Shown: in pieces, positions 1 through 9,174 of the stretch
Numbering within the stretch: the stretch's first letter is position 1
Layout of the letters: the number at the start of each line of letters is the position of its first letter
Assembly (NCBI GenBank): GCA_016935665.1
Contig: JAFGQN010000244.1
Coordinates: 1-64,000 of the forward strand
Reading direction: 5' to 3'
Origin: Deltaproteobacteria bacterium
GTDB lineage: Bacteria; Myxococcota_A; Polyangia; JAAYKL01
Length of the DNA: 64,000 nucleotides
Translations under genes and position numbers: made by a program
Notes under the pieces: generated by a model
What the model was told of the DNA's origin: nothing
The model's input: the letters and a program-made list of their open reading frames with translations, nothing else
Database searches by the model: none

Positions 1-39
1 CCAACCTTGTCTGGACCTGACAGTCCCGTCCTTTTTCAT
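1..39 (-). CDS. 5' end of an unidentified gene (first 13 codons)
   Basis: An ATG at 39-37 on the minus strand is preceded by a strong Shine-Dalgarno, GGAGGTG, at 51-45 with 5 bases between. The frame stays open to the window edge and reads MKKDGTVRSRQGW. It is too short for the ORF track. It lies downstream of the polysaccharide cluster in the same direction, about 240 bases after the NTP_transf_5 gene. Such genes are often near small PqqD-like or HprK-like genes, but 13 residues cannot identify the product. Confidence 0.6.
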   Translation of the reverse strand, partial: MKKDGTVRSRQGW

Positions 40-278
40 TGTCACACCTCCATTTCGAGAGTGACTATACACCATCAAAAAAATTATTTCGTGCGCGTGT
101 TCACAGGACGGATACGTAGAAGATTTGTGGTTAGTTAATCGAAACTTTGTTACCTGTTTGAATCAAATGGGGATAATTTTCATATAATATTATAATTGAT
201 CATTCAACGCCGTATAAAAGAATTCTCAATCTGTGGCATTTGCACAAATTTTCGGATTTATGGAACATAGGACAATTG

Positions 279-1154
279 TTAGTGGCAAATGGAAAAATGA
301 TCCGAAATAAAATCTGTTATGCGGAGGATCGAGTAGTATTTTGCAAATCTTATAATTGGTACGACGCCATCCATCAAAAAAGGCCATAAAACAATTTGCC
401 GCTTTCGGTGATCCAATTGTTGAAATCGAAATCCATTTTCGTCTGGAACTAGAAATGAAAGGACATTGGAAACTGCAACTTTTGGAGCAATGGCTCTGAT
501 GAATGCATCGTCGATATCGATGTTCCTGGTTTTCTTCAATAGCATAAACATTAGCCAAAGTGCGCGTTCACATTTCCATGCCTTTGAACGTGCAATAAGA
601 ATATGAAAATCGGGTTTTTGATTCTCTATCAATAACTCAAGGTCACGAAGTGGACGAGTTAGCTCTGAGAAACAATCAGTAAAAGCATGAATTATAAGAT
701 GTAAAAAAGTATCTTCCGGGGCGAGTCGTTTACAAGGTACACCGTCGAAATTAGAGTCAATGGTTCTTTTCCATAGTGCTTCATAATTAATAGGATGGCG
801 TTCCTGCTGAACTAAAAACCGATGAGCCTCGAACAATATTTTCTTTGTGGCAGAGATCTGAAGATAGTATCCAGAGTCTTTTAACTGTGATGCAGTATGT
901 TTTCTGCCAGGTATAACTCGCTTTACATAACCTTTTTGCATGAGGAGTGTATTCACGAAAGCAAAGTTTTCAGCCTTGACCAGAAAATCAATGTCTGCCA
1001 GCAGACCTCTATCTTCGTTGGGCGGATAAACGCTCGTCAGTAATTCAGCGCCTTTTAATGGAGCCACGTCAATGCCGTGTTGATTTGCAACGCTAATAAA
1101 TTCACGGAAGTAATGGAATAGGATTATGTATTGGGGAGAGATCAAAACTTGCAT
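279..1154 (-). CDS. NTP_transf_5 family protein (uncharacterised nucleotidyltransferase-like)
   Basis: A 291-residue protein. Residues about 30-60 have the family signature: a 'PLKGAELL' block, then an Arg and 'LADIDFLV', matching the 'KG...R..GDIDLLV' pattern of the nucleotidyltransferase fold. The two Asp of DID would be metal ligands. A central His/Arg-rich stretch and a 'FLHLIIHAFTD' helix also fit the family. The biochemical role is not established; homologues recur in polysaccharide and peptide-modification clusters. The start overlaps the end of the WecG-like gene by 13 bases, so the two are co-transcribed and probably coupled. No strong ribosome site is visible. The gene is AT-rich like its neighbours. 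Confidence 0.75.
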   Translation of the reverse strand: MQVLISPQYIILFHYFREFISVANQHGIDVAPLKGAELLTSVYPPNEDRGLLADIDFLVKAENFAFVNTLLMQKGYVKRVIPGRKHTASQLKDSGYYLQISATKKILFEAHRFLVQQERHPINYEALWKRTIDSNFDGVPCKRLAPEDTFLHLIIHAFTDCFSELTRPLRDLELLIENQKPDFHILIARSKAWKCERALWLMFMLLKKTRNIDIDDAFIRAIAPKVAVSNVLSFLVPDENGFRFQQLDHRKRQIVLWPFLMDGVVPIIRFAKYYSILRITDFISDHFSICH

Positions 1155-1918
1155 TTTTGTTTTAGATAATCTTTTACAATGAGAGACAAAAATCGAGGTG
1201 TCGAGATGAAATTTCTACGCCAAAGGCGTTTAGGTTCTCTAATGAGGCGCGGCAGCCATTCCAGACCATGTTCTCGGAACCACGGATGAGAGCGCTGTAT
1301 TGTACCGGCATAGAAGTCGAATGCCGCACCAATCGCGGCGATAACAGGAATATCTTTCAGAAGTTCTCGATGTTCCGCTATCCATTTTTCTTGTTTAGGG
1401 GCAGTTAGACCAACCCACAAAAAATCAGGTTTTGAATCGACTATTAATTTACAGATGTCGCTATTATTCCAATGTGATTGATCACTAAAAGGAGGAGAGT
1501 ACGTACCCACTACTTGTATAAAAGGTTCTTCTAATGACAAACGAAGTACAATTTTTTTTAAAACGAAATCTGATGATCCTAGAAAGAAAAAACGTAAATA
1601 TTTTTGATTTTGTTTTGACTTTTTAAGAACATTCCTGAAGATATCAGGACCACAAATTCGCTCGTTTAGTGGTTGTCCCGTTAAATGAGAAGCTAATATT
1701 ATCCCATGGCCGTCTGGTAGAATTAAATCGAATTCTCTAAGCGCATTTTCAAATTTTCTGTCTTTTTGAGCGGTGACAATCGAATGTGGGTTTACAAATG
1801 CAAGACACAAATTTGAATTTTGCTTCTCCAATGACTCAATTAGAAAATTTGTCACAGCTTCGGAGTTCGAGTCTGAAAATTCAAATTTTGATATTTTAGT
1901 TTTTTTTATGTCATACAT
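1142..1918 (-). CDS. WecG/TagA/CpsF family glycosyltransferase
   Basis: A 258-residue GT26 enzyme that would transfer a sugar such as ManNAcA or ManNAc to an undecaprenyl-diphosphate-linked acceptor at the inner membrane. Family marks are 'FVNPHSIVTAQ' near the N terminus, 'LPDGHGIILAS' with its Asp, 'RICGPDIF', 'FFLGSSD' and 'APKQEKWIAEHRE', then 'AIGAAFDFYAGT' and 'RAPxWxxxxGLEWL'-like residues ('SHPWFREHGLEWLPRL'). The track begins at a TTG at 1924; I prefer the ATG at 1918, two codons in. It sits between the GT4 gene and the NTP_transf_5 gene, in the usual position for a second- or later-step transferase. Length is normal for the family. Confidence 0.9.
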   Translation of the reverse strand: MYDIKKTKISKFEFSDSNSEAVTNFLIESLEKQNSNLCLAFVNPHSIVTAQKDRKFENALREFDLILPDGHGIILASHLTGQPLNERICGPDIFRNVLKKSKQNQKYLRFFFLGSSDFVLKKIVLRLSLEEPFIQVVGTYSPPFSDQSHWNNSDICKLIVDSKPDFLWVGLTAPKQEKWIAEHRELLKDIPVIAAIGAAFDFYAGTIQRSHPWFREHGLEWLPRLIREPKRLWRRNFISTPRFLSLIVKDYLKQKCKF

Positions 1919-1963
1919 CAGCAATCTACTTGCGGAACAATTGTGATTGTGTCGACGTTGCGA

Positions 1964-3082
1964 CTACTGGTTTAACAAAGACACAATGATGCTTGTCATA
2001 CTATTTTCAAATATTTTCAAAGTGAAATTCCTATTATATTTCTGATAGGCGCATTGTCCCATTTGAAACCGTAGATCTTTATTTTCTATTAAGAGCTGTA
2101 ATTTTTGTGCAAGTTCTTCAGCGTTTTGCTTCTTTATTAGAAATCCTGTGCGTTCATTATCAATGATGTCTGGAATACCACCTTCATAAGTTGAAATCGA
2201 AGGAAGGAAAAAACTTTGAGCTTCCAGAAGGACCAAGGGAAAACATTCATTGTCGTAAAAGGTTGGAAACGCAAAAACATCTGATTCCATAAAAAAACGC
2301 TCTTTTTCTTCCCCATATTTTGCGCCAACGTATTTAACATGCTCTTCTAGTTTTGCATTACAGATTTCTTCTTCCAGTTGCTTTCGAGAGATGTCTCCTT
2401 CGTTTCCAGCAAAAACACCCTGGAAAGGAATATTCTGACTAGCCAAAATTTTGCACGCATTCAATAGAGTAAGGACACCTTTACTTTCAATTAAGTTTGA
2501 AATGAAAAGAATTCTGGGAATTTTGTTGGAGTGCGAATTATACCCCCGGTTGCATTCTTTTGGTTCAGGTATCCCGTTAGGACAAATGTGTATTCGCTCC
2601 TTTGGAAAATACCTTTGTATATCTGGATAAAGGTATTTTGAGAGTAATATTGCATCACTGTTTTTAAAAACCAATTTATAGAAAACATTATACAATTTTT
2701 TTTGGCTATAAAGGTGCACACCTTTGTTATGAAAATGATAAACGATTTTTATGCCAAATGCTTTTACAATTAGAGCAATAACAGCATCTTTTAAAAAAGC
2801 GATTCCTTTTGCTGTAATTGCTAAATAGCATAAATCCGGTCGTCTAAAAATACATGATACAAATGTTGAAAAAACTATCTTAAAGAAAGAAAAGAACTTT
2901 GACGGATTCCATCTTCCAATATGAGAAATCTTTTTTGATGTATTCAGGTTTATATACTTGCAGCTAAATGTTGAATTTATCTTGTCACTATTTTGAATCT
3001 GTTTTCCAACAACAGAAGAACCATGAGTCGGAGGAGGCAAATGAAGTATGAATAAAATTTTACTGTGCTTACTCGAAGTCAT
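1964..3082 (-). CDS. Glycosyltransferase family 4 (GT-B fold)
   Basis: A 372-residue retaining GT-B transferase for polysaccharide assembly. The N-terminal domain opens with 'FILHLPPPTHGSS', a common start for this GT4 branch. The C-terminal domain has 'ILFISNLIESKGVLTLL', 'YVGAKYGEEKERFF' and the EX7E donor-binding motif in 'NECFPLVLLEAQSF', followed by 'GGIPDIID'. Donor and acceptor cannot be told from sequence. It is 30 bases downstream of the GT2-type gene in the same direction. Codon use is strongly AT-biased. Confidence 0.88.
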   Translation of the reverse strand: MTSSKHSKILFILHLPPPTHGSSVVGKQIQNSDKINSTFSCKYINLNTSKKISHIGRWNPSKFFSFFKIVFSTFVSCIFRRPDLCYLAITAKGIAFLKDAVIALIVKAFGIKIVYHFHNKGVHLYSQKKLYNVFYKLVFKNSDAILLSKYLYPDIQRYFPKERIHICPNGIPEPKECNRGYNSHSNKIPRILFISNLIESKGVLTLLNACKILASQNIPFQGVFAGNEGDISRKQLEEEICNAKLEEHVKYVGAKYGEEKERFFMESDVFAFPTFYDNECFPLVLLEAQSFFLPSISTYEGGIPDIIDNERTGFLIKKQNAEELAQKLQLLIENKDLRFQMGQCAYQKYNRNFTLKIFENSMTSIIVSLLNQ

Positions 3083-3112
3083 CTATTTATACTGTGAATA
3101 GTAGCGTGAAAA

Positions 3113-3991
3113 TTATACAAATTTATTTCTGATTCTGGAAATAAATGAATATTTTTTTCGAAATTCTTTTACTAAAGAAGCATTCAGTTTAATGGAAGAT
3201 TGAAAATTGAAATGCTTTTGTTCGCCACTGTCTAATGGTGTATTAAAACCTTTTATGCATCTAGTATGTGTCGAATCTTCACCGAAACCGACATTATTGA
3301 TCTTTGATTTGGAAGGGAATACTGTGAGTTGATTTTGAACAAATTGGCTATAACACCAGCGTATCGCCCAGGAATCAATTATTCCATGCATCTGATTATA
3401 CAGCATTTGTGGCAGGTCACTGCCGCCCCGCATAAATTGAATATTTCTTCTTAAATTGTTTTTAAATGACGGGTAATCACTAATAGTCCAATCGACATTT
3501 CCCCAGCGATTCTTCCAAGTGCCCCAGCCCCATGATGATGCCCTGTATCCCAGATAAAAATCTTTGGAATAGTTGTGCAAAGAGGAGAGGTCTGGTGTGT
3601 ATCCTGATATGGAAAAAATCCTTGAATTACTTTGAAAAAAATCCAATGCCTCGTTCATGAATAACAGGAAATTGGTCGAAGATATGAGGTCATCTTCCAA
3701 CGTAATTACGTTTCCGTATTTTTCAATTGTTTGAGACACACCCTTTATTATCGAGTTTGCCAATCCAATATTAGTTTCTGATTCCTGAATTGTTACAGAC
3801 TTGAATCCATTGATTTGTTGAACATATTTACGCGTTTCTCTGATTTTTTTATTGTCTCGCGTATCGCGAGGTCCATCACAAAAAATGAATAAGTCGCTTT
3901 CATCCGCCAAATCGTTTTTTTTTAGCGCAGATAAAGTTGCTTGTGTCTTTTCAGGACGATTAAAAACAAATAGACAGATTGGAGCTACCAT
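3113..3991 (-). CDS. GT2-like glycosyltransferase (GT-A fold, sugar transferase)
   Basis: A 292-residue protein starting 'MVAPICLFVFNRPEKTQATL', the typical opening of a GT-A type sugar transferase related to GNT-I. A DxD-like metal and nucleotide site appears as 'VITLEDDLISS' at about residue 95, and the acceptor region has 'RASSWGWGTWKNRW', a Trp/Gly-rich block common in this group. It should act on the cytoplasmic face during repeat-unit assembly; substrate unknown. It is the first gene of a block of four (GT2, GT4, WecG-like, NTP_transf_5) and is separated from the flippase by a 419-base AT-rich gap, so it may have its own promoter. Confidence 0.8.
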   Translation of the reverse strand: MVAPICLFVFNRPEKTQATLSALKKNDLADESDLFIFCDGPRDTRDNKKIRETRKYVQQINGFKSVTIQESETNIGLANSIIKGVSQTIEKYGNVITLEDDLISSTNFLLFMNEALDFFQSNSRIFSISGYTPDLSSLHNYSKDFYLGYRASSWGWGTWKNRWGNVDWTISDYPSFKNNLRRNIQFMRGGSDLPQMLYNQMHGIIDSWAIRWCYSQFVQNQLTVFPSKSKINNVGFGEDSTHTRCIKGFNTPLDSGEQKHFNFQSSIKLNASLVKEFRKKYSFISRIRNKFV

Positions 3992-4410
3992 TTGTTATGC
4001 CTATATAAGCAAGTTCTTTATTCTTAGAGCATTTTGAACATCGTTTAGAGTGCCGGATTTTGTCTATCTTTAGAAAATTAGGAAACGATGTAAAAAACGT
4101 AAAAAACCGCTTTGGGTTAAGTAAAAAAATTTTTTTGGAGTTTATCAAGGAACCTTTCGAATTCTATCATAGAAACCGAATTTTAATTTGACAACGTTAA
4201 GTTTTCCATCAGAGGAATTTATCGCATTTTTTTGTTGTATTCAAAAATTTGTACTAATGAATTCTCTTTGTCGTTAAAACAACCATATTTTGTGCCCCAG
4301 TTACAAACTGCACGAGTCAATGGAACTTATCCTACTTTTATTGCAAGATGGCTGCAGGACGAATCTTAGGTTTGTATCTTTGAGGCAAGCCAATTTTTCA
4401 GTGGACCTTA
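3992..4410. other. AT-rich intergenic gap without a recognisable gene
   Basis: About 420 bases between the flippase and the GT2 gene. Short frames here are not supported by composition, ribosome sites or recognisable protein sequence. A run of seven A followed by seven T lies at 4123-4136. A promoter for the downstream transferase block is likely but no box could be assigned with confidence. Confidence 0.5.
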
Positions 4411-5664
4411 TCATCGAACAAGCTTTTGAATACGATAAAAATAAAAAACCGCAAGACAAATTTCTCCTGTGAATAGACCCAAAATTGCGCCGCTAATGCT
4501 CCACAATTTTGAAAAAAATGTGACAGATACCAACGTGATTACGGTGCCGATTAGATTCGCCGATAAGTGAAATTTGAACTCCTTTAAAGACTGAACCATT
4601 ACTTCCAAACTGTTTCTAAGGGCTATCGCTGCACCAAATAGGCACCATATTTGCACGATGCCTCCAATGTTATGATAAGTTTCCCCTACAATACTTTGAA
4701 TGAATGGCCACAATAACATAAGCGCGATTACATAGAGCGACATTCCACTAAGAAAAGCGATGCTTAGAAAGATTCCTGATTTTTTAAACGCGTGTATGTT
4801 GTAGGCCCTGATGTCAGCCATTCTTGGAAGCGCAATCTGGCAGACTGCGGGAATGAGGAGTAGGCCAGGGGTAACGAATAGACGGGCAGCGTTCATTTGC
4901 GCAACGCCGGCAATGTCGATGGTTGATGCTACAATGAGTGTGTGAGCCTGAATTCTAAGAAAGAATGCAACATTCGTTATACTCGCCCATTTTCCTCCCT
5001 TCCACGTATCCCCCAATGCATCTTTAATTCGGGTGGCAGACCTTGGAAAATGTTTAAATCTGGAAAGGTGATGTGCGGCGACTATCGCAATCAGATGTGC
5101 AAGACCATAGTAAAAAATTGCTTCAAATAGTGTAATTTTTGATGTCAAAACCCAGTCTGCAACAAACAGTAAAAATACGCAGATGCTTAAGATTAGATTT
5201 GTGACAAAGGCATAGATTTCTTTTTTAATGCTATAGAAGTATCGTAGAAAAAAAAATTTGACAGAAAAAAACAATGACGCGAAAGCAAGCGGATAGATAT
5301 ATGGTAGAAAATTCGCTACTGTGCTTGAGAATGGCGAGAGCAAATGCGAACCTAATAATAAAAGCACAGCAATGCCAAAAGTCGTCAGGACGACGAGTTC
5401 ATAGACAGACGTAGCAAAGATTTTTCTTTGTCCTTCAGGTTTTTCAGGAGATAGCACCACCATTTGTGTGGTCAGTAAAGAATCTGTAATACCAGTTATA
5501 AACAAAAGTGCGGCAAAACAAATTCCGTATAAGCCAAATTCCGTTTTGGATAGTGTTCGAACCAAAATAATATTGATCCCAAAATTTGTTGCGCTGCTTA
5601 TGATCTGATTCAGTACGCTAATGGAAAAAGCTTTTCCAATTCTCTTCTTAGATGAGGATTTCAT
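4411..5664 (-). CDS. wzx: Oligosaccharide flippase (Wzx-like, MOP superfamily)
   Basis: About 417 residues with roughly 12 hydrophobic segments. The N-terminal 'FSISVLNQIISSATNFGINIILVRTLSKTEFGLYG' region is typical of the polysaccharide_synt/MATE-like flippases that move undecaprenyl-linked repeat units across the inner membrane. Several conserved Pro, Gly and charged residues lie within membrane helices, for example 'MNAARLFVTPGLLLIPAV'. The track starts at 5724; I chose the ATG at 5664 (MKSSSKKRIGKAF) because it puts a basic cluster right before the first helix, but no ribosome site decides it. It pairs with the Wzy-like gene upstream in a Wzx/Wzy-dependent pathway. Confidence 0.85.
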   Translation of the reverse strand: MKSSSKKRIGKAFSISVLNQIISSATNFGINIILVRTLSKTEFGLYGICFAALLFITGITDSLLTTQMVVLSPEKPEGQRKIFATSVYELVVLTTFGIAVLLLLGSHLLSPFSSTVANFLPYIYPLAFASLFFSVKFFFLRYFYSIKKEIYAFVTNLILSICVFLLFVADWVLTSKITLFEAIFYYGLAHLIAIVAAHHLSRFKHFPRSATRIKDALGDTWKGGKWASITNVAFFLRIQAHTLIVASTIDIAGVAQMNAARLFVTPGLLLIPAVCQIALPRMADIRAYNIHAFKKSGIFLSIAFLSGMSLYVIALMLLWPFIQSIVGETYHNIGGIVQIWCLFGAAIALRNSLEVMVQSLKEFKFHLSANLIGTVITLVSVTFFSKLWSISGAILGLFTGEICLAVFYFYRIQKLVR

Positions 5665-5878
5665 ATTTGAAGAACCGAGTTCTGTCTTACGCATTGCAGA
5701 AATAGTATGTTCACATTTAAACAACAGGCAGGGACGTTATCTGATATTATCCCAGGTATGCTTTGCTCGGGGACCAGACTTTGATAATTGCGTTTTGTTA
5801 CAAAACGTAGATTTCCGCAACGAGGCACTTGGTAAAAAAAAATTAGATTTCTAATCTGCATAAATGGGTACACCGGGG

Positions 5879-7291
5879 CTATTGACTTCCCGTTCGAACA
5901 CGGAGACGTTTCTTCAAATATAGATGTGCTTCAAGAAACGCTACACAGGTCAATGCCAGATGTAAATTCATGTTTAGGATGTGGAAAGAAGGGCCGGTCA
6001 TAGTGCGAAAAGTAAGAAAGGAAAAAATGATTAAAGGGATATTATGTATCGTCTTCTCTGAAGTTCTCGAACATTTTAGAGTTTGAAGCGAGAAAATGAT
6101 GACTTTGTATAGCAGGTATAGATGAAAAATAAAAAGCCATGATGTTCCCAGAATACCGATGTCAACCAAAGAATCCAGATAAGTATTATCAAGCGTGGAC
6201 AAATGCTTAATTTCGCCGCTTAGTACTGCTTTATGCCCGCTGTAATAGCCTGTCCCAAACCAGGGATTATTCAAGAAAACATCCCACCCTATTTCCCACC
6301 TCCAAGCGCGTCCGGTCATAGACATAAGCTCTTTTGATGATTGACCTCTAGACATATAGTCTACAACAAATTGAGTACTTCCATATGCCACCAGTAAAAA
6401 GATTACTGGAACGCTAAATACGAAGAACTTTTTATGATCTTTAATCAAAAGCAAGCAAAGAAGAATGGCCGTTGCAAAAATGGATGTTCTTGAATGGCTG
6501 AGAATCATCACTATAAATGATATCAACGTTGCCAATACAACAGGGATTCGATACTGTTTTTTATCCAACATGTACAGAAAAAGTACTAAGAAGACAGTGC
6601 CGCCGATTTGGGTTAAGGTATTGGCATTTACATAGGGAATTATACTGCCACCTGTGCTGGAACCGACATCCTTTCCTGACTCTGATATACGGAATGCTAC
6701 ATCTGGAAAAAGAACCATACTGACTACACCAAAAATCTCCAGTGCGAAAAGCAAATACATGGTGCCGTACAACAAGTTATGTGGTGTTTGTTGAATTATG
6801 GATTTTTGAATCACGACGGCGGTCCAGGACATATAGACGAGCAGTTCAAAGGATTTCCACATTGATTCCTGCGGAAAGGGAGAATATGTGCTCGAAGCGA
6901 GACAAAACAGAAAATAGAGGAAGTAATAAAGAAGCAGTTTCGATTTTGGAATTTTTAGTTTTAGAATTTGCAGAAGGTTTGTTCCGAATAATATCAAAAA
7001 GATCACGATGCGCAGATATCGTTTCATCCCCAACTGACTATCACTGGAAAAAGACGCTGCGTGCATTTCAACATCAACCGGCCAAGATAATAGACCAATT
7101 ATCAAAAGAGTAAAAATGTAAAAATTTCTATTTGAAAAGAAGCTTTTTTTCCATGTGATAAATGGTTCAACTTTTGAAAAAAAACAAATAATTATTGTGC
7201 CGACTAACAGAATAGTAATGTAGACTTTCAACGAAAAACCTATAACTACCGATAATTGGGATATTAACGGTGAACTTTCAATCCTCTGCAA
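5879..7291 (-). CDS. O-antigen/polysaccharide polymerase-ligase (Wzy/WaaL family)
   Basis: A polytopic protein of up to 470 residues with about 11-12 membrane segments. The Wzy_C region holds 'SHSRTSIFATAILL', a periplasmic loop with 'MTGRAWRWEIGWDVFLNNPWFGTGYYSGH' and then 'TLDNTYLDSLVDIGILG', the pattern of the O-antigen ligase/polymerase superfamily. Polymerase is preferred over ligase because a flippase is adjacent and no lipid A genes are near. The track's start codon is TTG and no in-frame ATG lies upstream, so the true start is uncertain. It is followed by the flippase after 214 bases when the later flippase start is used. Confidence 0.85.
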   Translation of the reverse strand: MQRIESSPLISQLSVVIGFSLKVYITILLVGTIIICFFSKVEPFITWKKSFFSNRNFYIFTLLIIGLLSWPVDVEMHAASFSSDSQLGMKRYLRIVIFLILFGTNLLQILKLKIPKSKLLLYYFLYFLFCLASSTYSPFPQESMWKSFELLVYMSWTAVVIQKSIIQQTPHNLLYGTMYLLFALEIFGVVSMVLFPDVAFRISESGKDVGSSTGGSIIPYVNANTLTQIGGTVFLVLFLYMLDKKQYRIPVVLATLISFIVMILSHSRTSIFATAILLCLLLIKDHKKFFVFSVPVIFLLVAYGSTQFVVDYMSRGQSSKELMSMTGRAWRWEIGWDVFLNNPWFGTGYYSGHKAVLSGEIKHLSTLDNTYLDSLVDIGILGTSWLFIFHLYLLYKVIIFSLQTLKCSRTSEKTIHNIPLIIFSFLTFRTMTGPSFHILNMNLHLALTCVAFLEAHLYLKKRLRVRTGSQ

Positions 7292-7651
7292 TCAATGGCG
7301 AAAATCGGCTCGAACTGACAACTTCTGTTCTCCATTGTAGGAAGCTTCGTTTTCGCATTGGGTATAACAAATTCAGCGCTTTTTAATTGACGTATAGTTG
7401 AGAAATGTGTCTTTTTGATTGAGAATCGTCTGCGGGTAAATACGGCTGATGTTTCTATATTGATCTGTATTTGAATGCTTGGGTTGAGATTTTTGTATCT
7501 GGTTTTTTTGAACCGAACTTTGTGCGGTGATACACATTACAAATAATTCCACTCCAGATCTAAGAGACCTATTCATTCTTTATACATTGACTTCGTAACA
7601 TCGTTCATCTGCTGTGGTCCTTACCCCTTCACCAATATAATGAATGACTAT
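7292..7651. other. Intergenic gap between the WecA-like and polymerase genes
   Basis: 360 bases. A 67-codon minus-strand frame (7373-7576) has no recognisable protein features and weak initiation context, so I do not call it a gene. This gap lies at the change from the ordinary-composition genes (wbp trio, WecA) to the AT-rich block, and is the natural place for a terminator or promoter, though no convincing hairpin with a T-run was seen. Confidence 0.45.
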
Positions 7652-9118
7652 TTAGTCGCTTTGTCTATCAGCCTCTTTCGATTGTTTGCAACTCGCTTCA
7701 ACAACAGAATCGAAAACGATGCGTAGCAATAGATCAGCGTATGGATCAAATGGTGAATCTTCGGAGCGCCAACCGAAGTTCATTTCGTAGTTCTCCGTTT
7801 TCTCACCACATTGGATAGAATGACGAATGCTGATTTGACGAATTTTTGAAGCTGCGTGGCCGTGATAGGTCACCCATTTCCAATAGTTCAAATAGTATGT
7901 GCCATTCTTTGTGCATTGCGCGATAACCAGTCCGCTGTGTTCACAAAACTCGTCCAGTGCCAATTGAAGCGCTTCGAGCGTTTGCGCCTCATGTATATTT
8001 AAAATAAATGCAGGAAGATTTTGTTTGATACGTAGAGTGAAGTCGCTATATTCTCCAGTGGATTCCAGTCGCCTCTCCCCGCGATGAAACATCCCTACCG
8101 CTCGCATCATGATAAATATTAATACCGTGGAAACAAGCAAGGCTGCACCAACTTCCCACTTTTCCCTTCCCAGGTATATGGCGATGGCAGTGGCGGTAAA
8201 TAGAATAGATATTCCGTATATAATCAGTACACTTTTTTTATGGGTTAGTCCCATTTCCAGTAATCGATGGTGAAAATGACCTTTGTCAGCAAGAAATATG
8301 GGCCGTTTCGCAACGAAACGTCTTGCGATGGCAATGAGCGTATCAAAAATAGGGACACCCATAGCAAGAATGGGTACTAAAAGCGCAACGGCTGTGCCGC
8401 CTTTGACGCCCATCAGAGATGTTGTCGCCAAAATGAATCCAATCAGCATGGAGCCGGTATCACCCATAAAGATTGTCGCCGGATTGAAATTGAAAATCAA
8501 AAAGCCAATCAGTGCACCACCTAAAGCGGCTGCGTACAGCGCCACAAGTGCATTACCCGACAGCAACCCAATAGTGAAGTTAACGATGCACACGAAAAAG
8601 GACACTCCGGCAGCAAGCCCATCGAGCCCATCAATCAGGTTTACGGCGTTGATGATTCCAACTATCCACAGCACAGTGACGGGCAGTGCGAAGATTCCCA
8701 TATGCAGCAACCCAACAAACGGAAGAGAAACCAAATTAATTTGAAATCCGCCAAAATAGGCACTGATTGCAATAATGAGTTGTACTAATAACTTGTGAAT
8801 CGCTCGAACATTTCGAATATCATCTATCGCGCCAAGCGTCGCGATAGCGATACTGCCGGAAAAAAGGGATATGATTCGCAATGTATCATTTTTGAACGCT
8901 TCTGTCAGCGGATTTGTAAATAGCATTATACCCAGAATGGGTGCGAGAAACCCGAATAATATAGCGATCCCACCAAGTCGTGGAATCACTGTTGTATTGA
9001 TTCGTCTCGTGCCAGGTTTGTCGACAGCGCCGACTTTAGTTGCGATTTTGCGCACCAGAGGCGTGACAAGTACTGCAACCGCTATGGATGAAACAAATGT
9101 TACAATTATCGTGTTCAC
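7652..9118 (-). CDS. WecA/TagO-like polyprenyl-phosphate GlcNAc-1-phosphate transferase with a C-terminal extension
   Basis: A 488-residue integral membrane enzyme that would load the first sugar phosphate on undecaprenyl phosphate. The MraY/WecA family motifs are all present: 'LGAIDDIRNV' (aspartate pair), 'NLIDGLDGLAAG', 'FMGDTGSMLIGF' and the His-rich 'DKGHFHHRLLEMGLTHKK'. The start codon is GTG. Family members are usually about 330-370 residues; here about 130 extra soluble residues follow the last helix, with no domain I recognise ('HEAQTLEALQLALDEFCEHSGLV'). It lies 56 bases downstream of the epimerase in the same direction, so it probably initiates the polysaccharide made by this cluster. 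Confidence 0.92.
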   Translation of the reverse strand: MNTIIVTFVSSIAVAVLVTPLVRKIATKVGAVDKPGTRRINTTVIPRLGGIAILFGFLAPILGIMLFTNPLTEAFKNDTLRIISLFSGSIAIATLGAIDDIRNVRAIHKLLVQLIIAISAYFGGFQINLVSLPFVGLLHMGIFALPVTVLWIVGIINAVNLIDGLDGLAAGVSFFVCIVNFTIGLLSGNALVALYAAALGGALIGFLIFNFNPATIFMGDTGSMLIGFILATTSLMGVKGGTAVALLVPILAMGVPIFDTLIAIARRFVAKRPIFLADKGHFHHRLLEMGLTHKKSVLIIYGISILFTATAIAIYLGREKWEVGAALLVSTVLIFIMMRAVGMFHRGERRLESTGEYSDFTLRIKQNLPAFILNIHEAQTLEALQLALDEFCEHSGLVIAQCTKNGTYYLNYWKWVTYHGHAASKIRQISIRHSIQCGEKTENYEMNFGWRSEDSPFDPYADLLLRIVFDSVVEASCKQSKEADRQSD

Positions 9119-9174
9119 TGAATGCCTTTGATGTTTGCAAATGTCGACATGCAGAAAGTCAAATCGTTCCTATT

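Noticed and set aside
226-558. 110-codon minus-strand frame
   Set aside because: Overlaps the NTP_transf_5 gene in another frame and shows no protein-like features.
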